Positions 57,628-64,000 of a stretch of 64,000 nt of DNA are shown here, in pieces. Made by a program: the position numbers and the translations under genes. The first letter of the stretch is position 1. Every line of letters begins with the position of its first letter. This stretch comes from Tsukamurella pseudospumae (GTDB lineage Bacteria > Actinomycetota > Actinomycetes > Mycobacteriales > Mycobacteriaceae). Location: NCBI RefSeq assembly GCF_001575205.1, contig NZ_LSRE01000002.1, forward strand, positions 248,001 through 312,000, written 5' to 3'. The notes under the pieces were generated by a model that was given only the letters and a program-made list of their open reading frames with translations, was not told the origin of the DNA and ran no database searches.

Positions 57628-58944
57628 TCACTCGTCGCCGTCGAGCAGCGGGATCCAGTGCTCGACGATCGACCGGTACGGCGCCTCCGCCTCCATCTGC
57701 GAGCAGATGCCGACCATCCCGAGCAGCACCCGGAAGAGCATCACGTACTCGGCGGGGAGCGAGAGCTTGCGGCCGGTCTGGAACTGCTCGCCGCGCACGT
57801 CGGTGGCGGTGTAGGCGGCCTTCATCAGCCACTTGCGGGTGAAGTGGAAGCTCTCCGACCGCAGCGGGTCGACGTACGGCGCGAGGTAACTGCGGATGTC
57901 CTCCGGCGTGATCTCCAGGCGCGGAGGGATGAAGCCCTGGCTGCGCAGCAGCGGGAACAGGGCGTCGTAGTCCTCGTCGCGGGCGAGCCGCAGGATCTTC
58001 CCGACGGCGGGCGGGATGCCGCCCGGGTACTCGGCCACGGCGCCGAAATCGAGCGCGATGAGCCTCCCGTCGGGGGCGATCATGAAGTTGCCCGGGTGCG
58101 GGTCGCCGTGCAGCAGGCCCGTGCGCGCCGGCGCGGACACCTCGAACTCGGTGAGCTTGGACGCGGCGTCGTTCCGCTCCTCCTGCGTACCACCGCTGAT
58201 GACCTCGCGCAGCGGGCGACCGCTCACCCACTCGCTGATGATCACGGTGGGAGCGCTCGCGAACACCTTGGGCACCTTGACGTTCGGGTCACCGTCGAAG
58301 GCCTTCGCGAACTTGCGCTGGTTGGTGGCCTCGTACCGGTAGTCCAGTTCCGCCTCGGTGCGGTCGGTGAGCTCCTGCACCAGTGACTTCACGTCGGCGC
58401 CGGGCGTGAGCGGCTTGAGCACGGAGCTGAGCCGCCCGAGGGCCTTGAGGTCGGCGCGCAGCGCCTCGTCGGCGCCCGGGTACTGCACCTTGACGGCCAC
58501 CTCGCGACCGTCCGCCCACACGCCCCGGTGCACCTGGCCGATCGACGCGGAGGCGGCGGCATCGTCGTCGAAGGAGCTGAACCGGTCGCGCCAGCCCGTG
58601 CCGAGCTGCTGATCGAGGACCTTGTGCACGGTGGCCGCGGGCATCGGCGGCGCCTCGTTCTGCAGCTTCGCGAGCGCGTCCCGGTACGGCGCGGCGTACT
58701 CGGGCGGGACGGCAGCCTCCATCACGCTCATCGCCTGGCCGAGCTTCATGGCGCCGCCCTTGAGCTGGCCCAGCACCTCGAACAACTGCTCCGCGGCCTT
58801 GGCCTGCAGTTCGGCGTTGACCTCGTCCTTGTCCGCGCCGGCGAGCCGCTTGCCCCAGCCCACCGCCGTGCGGCCGGCCATTCCCAGCGGCAGGCCCGCC
58901 AACTTCGCGGTGCGCTTCGCGCCACCGCGGGTGATCTCGGACAT
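57628..58944 (-). CDS. UbiB/ABC1-family atypical kinase (Rv3197-like)
   Basis: A 438-residue protein-kinase-like protein of the ABC1/UbiB/ADCK family. The family KxGQ motif is in LKGGAMKLGQAMSVM, the ATP Lys region in VAVKVQYPGAD, the catalytic loop in GLLHGDPHPGNFMIAPDG and the metal motif ALDFGAV. These proteins act as ATPases that extract lipids such as quinone precursors from membranes. It is next to whiB7 in mycobacteria, where the Rv3197 product has been linked to macrolide tolerance. ATG 58944. Confidence 0.9.
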   Translation of the reverse strand: MSEITRGGAKRTAKLAGLPLGMAGRTAVGWGKRLAGADKDEVNAELQAKAAEQLFEVLGQLKGGAMKLGQAMSVMEAAVPPEYAAPYRDALAKLQNEAPPMPAATVHKVLDQQLGTGWRDRFSSFDDDAAASASIGQVHRGVWADGREVAVKVQYPGADEALRADLKALGRLSSVLKPLTPGADVKSLVQELTDRTEAELDYRYEATNQRKFAKAFDGDPNVKVPKVFASAPTVIISEWVSGRPLREVISGGTQEERNDAASKLTEFEVSAPARTGLLHGDPHPGNFMIAPDGRLIALDFGAVAEYPGGIPPAVGKILRLARDEDYDALFPLLRSQGFIPPRLEITPEDIRSYLAPYVDPLRSESFHFTRKWLMKAAYTATDVRGEQFQTGRKLSLPAEYVMLFRVLLGMVGICSQMEAEAPYRSIVEHWIPLLDGDE

Positions 58945-58958
58945 CGGGCCCCCTGGAG

Positions 58959-59807
58959 TCAACCGGCAGCCTCGGCGGCGGAGGGAGCGGAGACCCCGCA
59001 TCCGCACCCGGGGTGCATGAACCATCGTCGGACGGCGATAGCGCTGCCCTCGATCTCCAAAGTACAGCCGAGGATGTCCGGCGGTGGAGCGCAGTCCCAC
59101 CGCCCGGCGGCCACCGCGTCGACCTGCTGGGCCGCGACGGCGGCCGTCATCCGCAGTACCTGCGCCGACGCGCGCCCCGACCTGCCGAAGAGCTGACACG
59201 CCAACGTGGGCCAGCCGGGGTCGGCGTCGGAGCGGCTGCGGTCCAGGCAGCGCAGGCAGGGCCCCGCGCCGGGGAGGATCAGCGGGCCGATCACCCCGGC
59301 ACCGTCGCGCAGCACGACCGGAAGATGAGGCACCCGCGCCCGCATGAGCCGCGCCACCAGTGCCGGGTCGGGGGAGAGGTGGTCCGTGAGGAGCACCAGA
59401 TCGACCTCGCGGCCCGTCGGTGACCAACCGCGCGCCGTGCCCGCGCTCACCCGGACCGCGTCCAGCGCGGCGAGCTCGCCGAGAACCGCGTCGGCGACCG
59501 GCCCGCGCCCGTGCAGGTGGACGCGGAGCGGCGAGCGCGGCGGTTCGGCCTCCAGCAGGTCGTGGTCGCGCAGCGCGTCGAGCAACTCGGCGACGTCGGC
59601 GGGGGTCATGCCGAGATCCGCGGCGCGGCGCTCCAGCTCGCGCGCGCTGCGGAAGGTCTGCAGCCAGCGCAGCAGGTCGGCGGTCGCGTCGGGCGCGAGC
59701 CACGGCGGCGGCTGCAGGACGGGCGCGCCGGTCGCGGAGGCGCCCAGCTGGACGAGCGTGGGCGGACGCACCACGACGGTCAGAAACGGGCTCAGACGGT
59801 GCCGCAT
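58959..59807 (-). CDS. TOMM cyclodehydratase (ThiF-like partner) family protein (Rv3196-like)
   Basis: A 282-residue protein with the pattern of the TOMM cyclodehydratase E1-like component: an N-terminal winged-helix-like peptide-clamp region (LLRWLQTFRSARELERRAADLGMTPADVAELLDALRDHDLLE, given here in parts), a Rossmann-like middle and zinc-binding cysteines PCLRCLDRSR and HPGCGC. There is no YcaO gene or precursor peptide nearby. In mycolata it is a lone conserved gene of unknown role. It sits 14 bp upstream of the UbiB-like gene on the same strand. Confidence 0.7.
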   Translation of the reverse strand: MRHRLSPFLTVVVRPPTLVQLGASATGAPVLQPPPWLAPDATADLLRWLQTFRSARELERRAADLGMTPADVAELLDALRDHDLLEAEPPRSPLRVHLHGRGPVADAVLGELAALDAVRVSAGTARGWSPTGREVDLVLLTDHLSPDPALVARLMRARVPHLPVVLRDGAGVIGPLILPGAGPCLRCLDRSRSDADPGWPTLACQLFGRSGRASAQVLRMTAAVAAQQVDAVAAGRWDCAPPPDILGCTLEIEGSAIAVRRWFMHPGCGCGVSAPSAAEAAG

Positions 59808-59909
59808 GCGCCCAGTCGATCACGCCGCGACGCGCGCGGACCGCCTCAGGAGCCGGTTATCCACAGGGCGAGACCAGCGCTGAACTGCGGCGACGTACCG
59901 CCGGCAGGA

Positions 59910-61268
59910 TCAGTTCTCGTCGGTGCCCGAGTCCTTGCGCATCTCCCGCTCGATGGCCGCGATCGGATCGTCGAGGTCGGACAGGTCCGTGCCGGTCGCG
60001 TCGCCGAGGAAGCGGTCGATGAAGCCCGCGGGATTGTCGAGATCGGAGGCGTCCGGAATCAGGTCCGGGTGGGCCCACACGCCGTCGCGCTGCTCCATCG
60101 ACGTGGCGGTCAACAGGCGCTCCCACAGGTCGGCGGCCTCGCGGACCTTGCGCGGGCGCAGTTCGAGGCCGACCAGGGTGGCGAAGGTCTGCTCGGCCGG
60201 GCCGCCCGACGCGCGCCGGCGGCGCATGGTCTCCCGCAGCGCCGCCGCACTGGGCAGCCGCTCCGAGATCGCCGCGTGGACCACCGTCTCCACCCAGCCC
60301 TCGATCAGGGCGAGCAGCGTCTCGAGCCGCTCGAGCGCGGCCTTCTGCTCGGGCGTGGCTTGGGGCTGCAGAGCCGCGCCCTGCGCGGCCATCAGCTCCT
60401 CGAGCTTGGCCGGGTCGCCCAGCGCCGACGGGTCCAGTCCCTGGGCGAGCTCCTCGATGCCGGACATGTCGATCGTGATGCCGCGCGCGTACTGCTCGAC
60501 GGTGTCCAGCAGGCGCGACCGAAGCCACGGCACGTGCGAGAACAGCCGCTGGTGCGCGGCCTCGCGGGCGGCGAGGAAGACGAGGATCTCCTGGTCCTTC
60601 TGCTCGAGGTCCTTGCTGAAGGCCTCGACGGCCGCGGGCAGCAGCGCCGCCGTGTCGTCCGGGCCCAGCGGGATCCCGATGTCGGTGCTGGTGAGCACCT
60701 CCTTGGACAGGGAGCCGAGCGCCTGCCCGAGCTGGGTGCCGAAGGACATCGACCCGAGCTGGGTGAACATGCCCATCATCGGGGCCGCCATCTCGCGCGC
60801 CTCCTCGGGCATGTTCTGCAGCCACGACCCGGAGATCTTCTCCGCGACCGGGTTCACCAGCCGCTTCCAGGTGGGCAGGGTCTTCTCCTGCCAGTCCACG
60901 GGCGTCCACGCGGCGATCTTCTGCGGACCGGCCGGGAGCACCGTGGCACCGTCGAGCCACAGCTGCGCGAGGTGCGTCGATTCCTCGACCGCCGTGCGCT
61001 GGCCCTCGGTGACGGGCTCGTGCTTGCCGAGGGTCTGCCGGGCGAGCTGCGCGGCGACGGTGTAGTTGACGGGATCGCCGGTGGCGCCGCCGGGCGCGGT
61101 CATGCCCGTCCCCATCCCGGAGATCATCTGGCCGAGCTGGCTGAGCATGTCGCCGAGCTGCGACATGTCGAAGGGCTGGCCGGCGCCGAACGGCTGGTCC
61201 CCACGGCGCCCGTTGCTGTCGTCACCGTCGTCGTTCGACGCGGAGAATCCGAAGGGCATGTCGTTCAT
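59910..61268 (-). CDS. Zinc-dependent metalloprotease-like protein (TIGR03624; Rv3195-like)
   Basis: A 452-residue soluble protein. The N terminus is disordered (Gly/Asp/Met-rich), then a helical domain with VFLAAREAAHQRLFSHVPWL, whose R-E-x2-H pattern and the later ALIEGWVETVVHAA are the presumed zinc-binding set of the coenzyme-F420-type hydrolase family. Substrate unknown. ATG 61268 is supported by TACCGT 6 nt upstream. It diverges from the PDZ/Lon-like gene across 95 bp. Confidence 0.82.
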   Translation of the reverse strand: MNDMPFGFSASNDDGDDSNGRRGDQPFGAGQPFDMSQLGDMLSQLGQMISGMGTGMTAPGGATGDPVNYTVAAQLARQTLGKHEPVTEGQRTAVEESTHLAQLWLDGATVLPAGPQKIAAWTPVDWQEKTLPTWKRLVNPVAEKISGSWLQNMPEEAREMAAPMMGMFTQLGSMSFGTQLGQALGSLSKEVLTSTDIGIPLGPDDTAALLPAAVEAFSKDLEQKDQEILVFLAAREAAHQRLFSHVPWLRSRLLDTVEQYARGITIDMSGIEELAQGLDPSALGDPAKLEELMAAQGAALQPQATPEQKAALERLETLLALIEGWVETVVHAAISERLPSAAALRETMRRRRASGGPAEQTFATLVGLELRPRKVREAADLWERLLTATSMEQRDGVWAHPDLIPDASDLDNPAGFIDRFLGDATGTDLSDLDDPIAAIEREMRKDSGTDEN

Positions 61269-61363
61269 GACTCCACGGTACTGCCCCGGTCGGGGCGCGT
61301 CCGCCGCGTCCGTCACGCTCTGGGCGAACAGCCGTGCGCCGGGCGACGACTACGCTGTGGCCC

Positions 61364-62407
61364 GTGACGGAACGCAGGATCACGACCGTACTCGCCGCAC
61401 TGCTGCCCCTGGTGGTGCTGGCGCTGCTCGCCATGGTCGTGACGGTGCCCTACGTGGCCGTCGGCCCGGGCGACACGGCCGACACCCTGACCACGTACAC
61501 CGAGAAGGACAAGGACGGCAAGCCGCAGGCCCGTAGGGTCATCACGATCGACGGACTGCCGGTGCACCAGCCGGCCGGTCAGCTGCGGTTCACCACCATC
61601 TCGGTGACCGACGGCCTCAACCTCTACGGTGCCCTCGCGAAGTGGGTCTCCGGCGATCAGATCGCGCCCCGCGACGCGTACTACCAGCCGGGCGCCACGC
61701 GCGAGCAGATCGAGGAGGGCAACCGCGAGCAGTTCACCGGTTCCGAGTCGGCGGCCACGATCGCTGCGTTGCACTACCTCAAGATCCCCACGGCGATCGG
61801 CGTCGTCGGGTTGAGCACGGGCGGACCGTCGGAGGGCAAGCTGCGCGAGGGCGACGTCCTGGAGTCCGTCGACGGTGCGCCCGTCACCGCTGCCGACCAG
61901 GTGGCCAAGGCCATCGCGGGTAAGAAGCAGGGCGATACGGTGACGGTGGCGGTGCGCCGCGCCGACGGGACCGCGCAGGTCCCCGTCGCGCTGCGGGACT
62001 CGGACGGCAAGCCCAAGCTGGGCATTTCCGTCGGGCAGGTGCCCGCCGATCCGAAGATCCGCATCGGGTTCGGGGTGCAGCAGGTCGGCGGTCCCTCCGC
62101 GGGCCTCATGCTCACGCTCGGCATCATCGACCTCGTCGAGCCCGGCGACCTCACGGGCGGGAGGAACGTCGCGGGAACCGGCGAGATCACCGCGACCGGC
62201 GACGTCGGGCCGATCGGCGGCATCGCGCACAAGCTCCAGGGCGCCAAGCGCGACGGTGCCTCCGTCTTCCTGGTGCCCGCGCGCAACTGCTCGGAGGCCA
62301 AGAACGACCCGCCGAAGGGCCTGCAACTGGTCAAGGTCGAGAACCTCGACGGTGCCGTCAGGGCGCTCGCCGATGTGCGCGAGGGGCGCCCCGCACCGTC
62401 GTGCTGA
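61364..62407 (+). CDS. PDZ-domain, Lon-like (S16) membrane protease (Rv3194c-like)
   Basis: A 347-residue protein with one N-terminal TM anchor (ITTVLAALLPLVVLALLAMVVTV), an extracytoplasmic PDZ domain (GKLREGDVLESVDGAPVTAADQV) and a Lon-type proteolytic domain with the nucleophile Ser in QVGGPSAGLMLTLGIIDL and the Lys in GGIAHKLQGAKRDGAS. It likely processes surface proteins. GTG 61364 is fixed by TACGCT 7 nt upstream (leaderless). Confidence 0.9.
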   Translation: MTERRITTVLAALLPLVVLALLAMVVTVPYVAVGPGDTADTLTTYTEKDKDGKPQARRVITIDGLPVHQPAGQLRFTTISVTDGLNLYGALAKWVSGDQIAPRDAYYQPGATREQIEEGNREQFTGSESAATIAALHYLKIPTAIGVVGLSTGGPSEGKLREGDVLESVDGAPVTAADQVAKAIAGKKQGDTVTVAVRRADGTAQVPVALRDSDGKPKLGISVGQVPADPKIRIGFGVQQVGGPSAGLMLTLGIIDLVEPGDLTGGRNVAGTGEITATGDVGPIGGIAHKLQGAKRDGASVFLVPARNCSEAKNDPPKGLQLVKVENLDGAVRALADVREGRPAPSC

Positions 62408-62423
62408 CGGGCGCCGGCCCGTC
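62406..62423. terminator. Short hairpin between convergent genes
   Basis: GACGGGC and GCCCGTC pair across a 4-nt loop just after the PDZ-protease stop and before the convergent 62442 gene. Short, so weak. Confidence 0.4.
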
Positions 62424-62441
62424 GTGCCCGACGGTGCCGTT

Positions 62442-63041
62442 CTAGTCCTCGTCGAAGGTGGCGAGCAGGCCCTGGACGAGTCCCGGCGCGAGCTGATCCG
62501 CGCGCAGCAACTCGGTATCGGCGAAGGGATCGTCCGCGTCCTCGGGCTGCAAGGACAGCAGAGTGATGCGGTGGCCGTCGCGCAGGACCGCCGCCACCAT
62601 CCGCGCGACCTTGCGCTCCGGGTGGTTCTCCGCGGCCTCGCGGCCGGCCCGGTCCGCGGCATCGACGTCGGCGAGGTGCGGCTCGAGGGCGCCGTCGAGG
62701 TCGGCCTCCGCGTTGGGCGGGAGCACGATGATCTCCTGCACGAGCGCGCAGCCGACGATCTCGTCGGGCCAGGTGGTGGTCGCGAGAACGTGGTTCAGCT
62801 CGGTGCTGCCGCCCCGCGGATCGCCGGGCAGCGGCTCCTGCTCGATCACGGTGAGCGAGGCACCGTCGTCGAGGATGTCGGCCCAGTCCGGCTGGCTGGT
62901 GGCCAGCAGGGAGGTGGGGACGAGACCGAATAGCTGGGGCGGCTGGCCCCAGCCCTGGGGTTCCACGAATTCGATCGCCTCGCGGGCGGCGCGGCCCAGG
63001 GCCGCCTCGTCGAAGACCTGCTCGGGCTCGTCGTAGCTCAC
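62442..63041 (-). CDS. PPA1309-family protein
   Basis: A 199-residue acidic soluble protein. It contains GWGQPPQLFGLVPTSLLATSQPDWADIL, EQEPLPGDPRGGS and NHPERKVARMVAAVLRDGHRITLLSLQ, which fit the PPA1309 family found beside UPF0182 in actinobacteria. Function unknown. GTG 63041 start. It diverges from the UPF0182 gene. Confidence 0.78.
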   Translation of the reverse strand: MSYDEPEQVFDEAALGRAAREAIEFVEPQGWGQPPQLFGLVPTSLLATSQPDWADILDDGASLTVIEQEPLPGDPRGGSTELNHVLATTTWPDEIVGCALVQEIIVLPPNAEADLDGALEPHLADVDAADRAGREAAENHPERKVARMVAAVLRDGHRITLLSLQPEDADDPFADTELLRADQLAPGLVQGLLATFDED

Positions 63042-63130
63042 GGGCCCATGATCGCATCCCCCGCGTCGTCGCTGCACACGTCGGTGAGCACGGGCGAGTC
63101 CGATCTCGGGCAATCCGTACAGTGGTTGTC

Positions 63131-64000
63131 GTGACGACACCTCGTGCCGCGGGCATCCCCTCACTGTCCCGCCGGGCAAAGATCCTCATCGCAGTCGCCG
63201 TGGGCCTCCTGGCTCTGCTTCTCGTCGGGCCGCGCGTGGTGGACGTGTACACCGCGTTCCTGTGGTTCGGCTCGCTGGGACACGCGGGAGTGCTGCGCAC
63301 CGTCCTGCTCTCTCGTCTCGGGCTGTTCGTGGTGACGGGCCTGATCCTGGCCCTGTTCACGTTCGCCGGGATGTGGCTGGCGTACCGGGTACGGCCGGCG
63401 TTCCTGCCCTCACCCACCGACGATCCCGTGGTCCGCTACCGCGCCGTCGTCACGAGCAGGCTGAAGACCTTCGCGATCGTGCCGGCGGTGCTCATCGGCC
63501 TGATCGCGGGCATCTTCGGGCAGGCGTCGTGGCAGCAGGTGCTTCTCTTCTTCAATCGGCAGCCCTTCGGCAGCACCGACGCCGAGTTCGGCATGGACAT
63601 CGGCTTCTACGCGTTCACTCTGCCCTTCATCGAATTCGTGCTGGGCTTCCTGTTCGCGGGCCTGATCCTGATGTTCCTGGCGAACCTCGTCTCGCACTAC
63701 GTGTTCGGCGGGATCCGGCTCGCCGGCCGCGACGGCTCGCTCTCGCGCGGCGCTCGGATCCAGCTCGCCGCGATCGCCGGCGTGTTCCTGCTGACCAAGG
63801 CTGTGGCCTACTGGTTCGACCGGTACGCGCTCGTCTACTCGAACCGCTCGCCGATGTTCACCGGCGCCAACTACACCGACATCCACGCGATGCTCCCGGC
63901 GAAGGCGATCCTGACGGGCATCGCGATCATCTGCGCCGCGGCCTTCTTCTTCGGCATCGTCCTGCGCGACCTGCGGGTGCCCGCCATCGCGACGGTGCTC
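63131..64000 (+). CDS. UPF0182 large membrane protein, 3' partial (Rv3193c-like)
   Basis: The first 290 residues of a large membrane protein, cut by the window end. Seven hydrophobic helices are visible, starting with ILIAVAVGLLALLLVGPRVVDVYTAFLWFGSLG. The conserved FNRQPFGSTDAEFGMDIGFYAF and YSNRSPMFTGANYTD are characteristic of UPF0182, whose full length is about 950-1000 residues. Function unknown. TACAGT lies 7 nt before GTG 63131, so it is probably leaderless. Confidence 0.92.
   Translation, partial: MTTPRAAGIPSLSRRAKILIAVAVGLLALLLVGPRVVDVYTAFLWFGSLGHAGVLRTVLLSRLGLFVVTGLILALFTFAGMWLAYRVRPAFLPSPTDDPVVRYRAVVTSRLKTFAIVPAVLIGLIAGIFGQASWQQVLLFFNRQPFGSTDAEFGMDIGFYAFTLPFIEFVLGFLFAGLILMFLANLVSHYVFGGIRLAGRDGSLSRGARIQLAAIAGVFLLTKAVAYWFDRYALVYSNRSPMFTGANYTDIHAMLPAKAILTGIAIICAAAFFFGIVLRDLRVPAIATVL

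Overview
The window is high-GC actinobacterial chromosome with a conserved backbone and two clear accessory insertions. I read it as a mycolic-acid actinomycete (order Mycobacteriales), most likely Tsukamurella or a close relative. The gene order follows, from memory, the Mycobacterium tuberculosis H37Rv block Rv3223c to Rv3193c almost gene for gene: sigH, rshA, pdtaS, whiB1, a diacylglycerol-kinase-like gene, a histidine phosphatase, a ParA-like ATPase, a beta-propeller protein, a DUF3107 gene, rhlE, a TetR gene, DUF3152, moeZ, a TIGR02569 gene, an alkyltransferase-like gene, lipV, adnA, adnB, a K+ channel, nudC, mycoredoxin, uvrD2, whiB7, a UbiB-like kinase, a TOMM-cyclodehydratase-like gene, a zinc metalloprotease-like gene, a PDZ/Lon-like protease and a UPF0182 gene. 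An MspA-type porin gene and several F420/mycolata-type genes agree with this. The genus is an inference.

Layout. 1-5.4 kb: redox and nitrosative stress regulation (SigH/RshA, PdtaS, WhiB1), ribosomal protein bL37 and lipid metabolism. 5.5-11.75 kb: accessory island with an MspA-type porin, a two-TM protein, an HTH-TM regulator, an array of TGTTYAGT operators, a membrane-anchored polymorphic toxin with a C-terminal nuclease-like domain, and its overlapping immunity gene. 11.75-17.3 kb: backbone. 17.4-22.8 kb: DUF418 protein, then a translationally coupled efeO-efeB-phosphoesterase operon. 22.9-27 kb: TetR, hydrolase, DUF3152, MoeZ. 27-34.9 kb: tail-to-tail two-component pair next to a PAP2 / COG4705-like / DedA membrane cassette, a ferredoxin-like protein, an AMP ligase and a hydrolase. 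34.9-49.6 kb: F420-type reductase, TIGR02569, CbiX-like, ATL, LipV, the AdnAB helicase-nuclease, K+ channel, sulfurtransferase, NudC and a DUF1778/GNAT toxin-antitoxin pair. 49.85-51.45 kb: second insertion between mrx1 and uvrD2, bracketed by a 14-bp direct repeat, holding a broken toxin-like fragment with an orphan immunity-like gene and a second mIHF-like gene that lacks a normal start codon. 51.5-64 kb: UvrD2, an iron-box-controlled siderophore-interacting protein, WhiB7 with its leader peptide and attenuator region, an acyl-CoA dehydrogenase, a VOC/MarR divergent pair, the UbiB-to-PDZ block, and a UPF0182 gene cut by the window end.

How it works together. Most of the backbone serves stress response (SigH, WhiB1, WhiB7, mycoredoxin, NudC), DNA repair (AdnAB, UvrD2, ATL) and envelope lipid chemistry. 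Many genes appear leaderless: a TANNNT -10 box lies exactly 6 or 7 nt before the start codon of at least 17 genes, which also decides several starts. The octamer GACGGTGC (and its complement) occurs roughly 70 times by hand count, far above what base composition predicts. It appears in all frames and is nearly absent from the accessory insertions. All counts are by eye; no database search was run.
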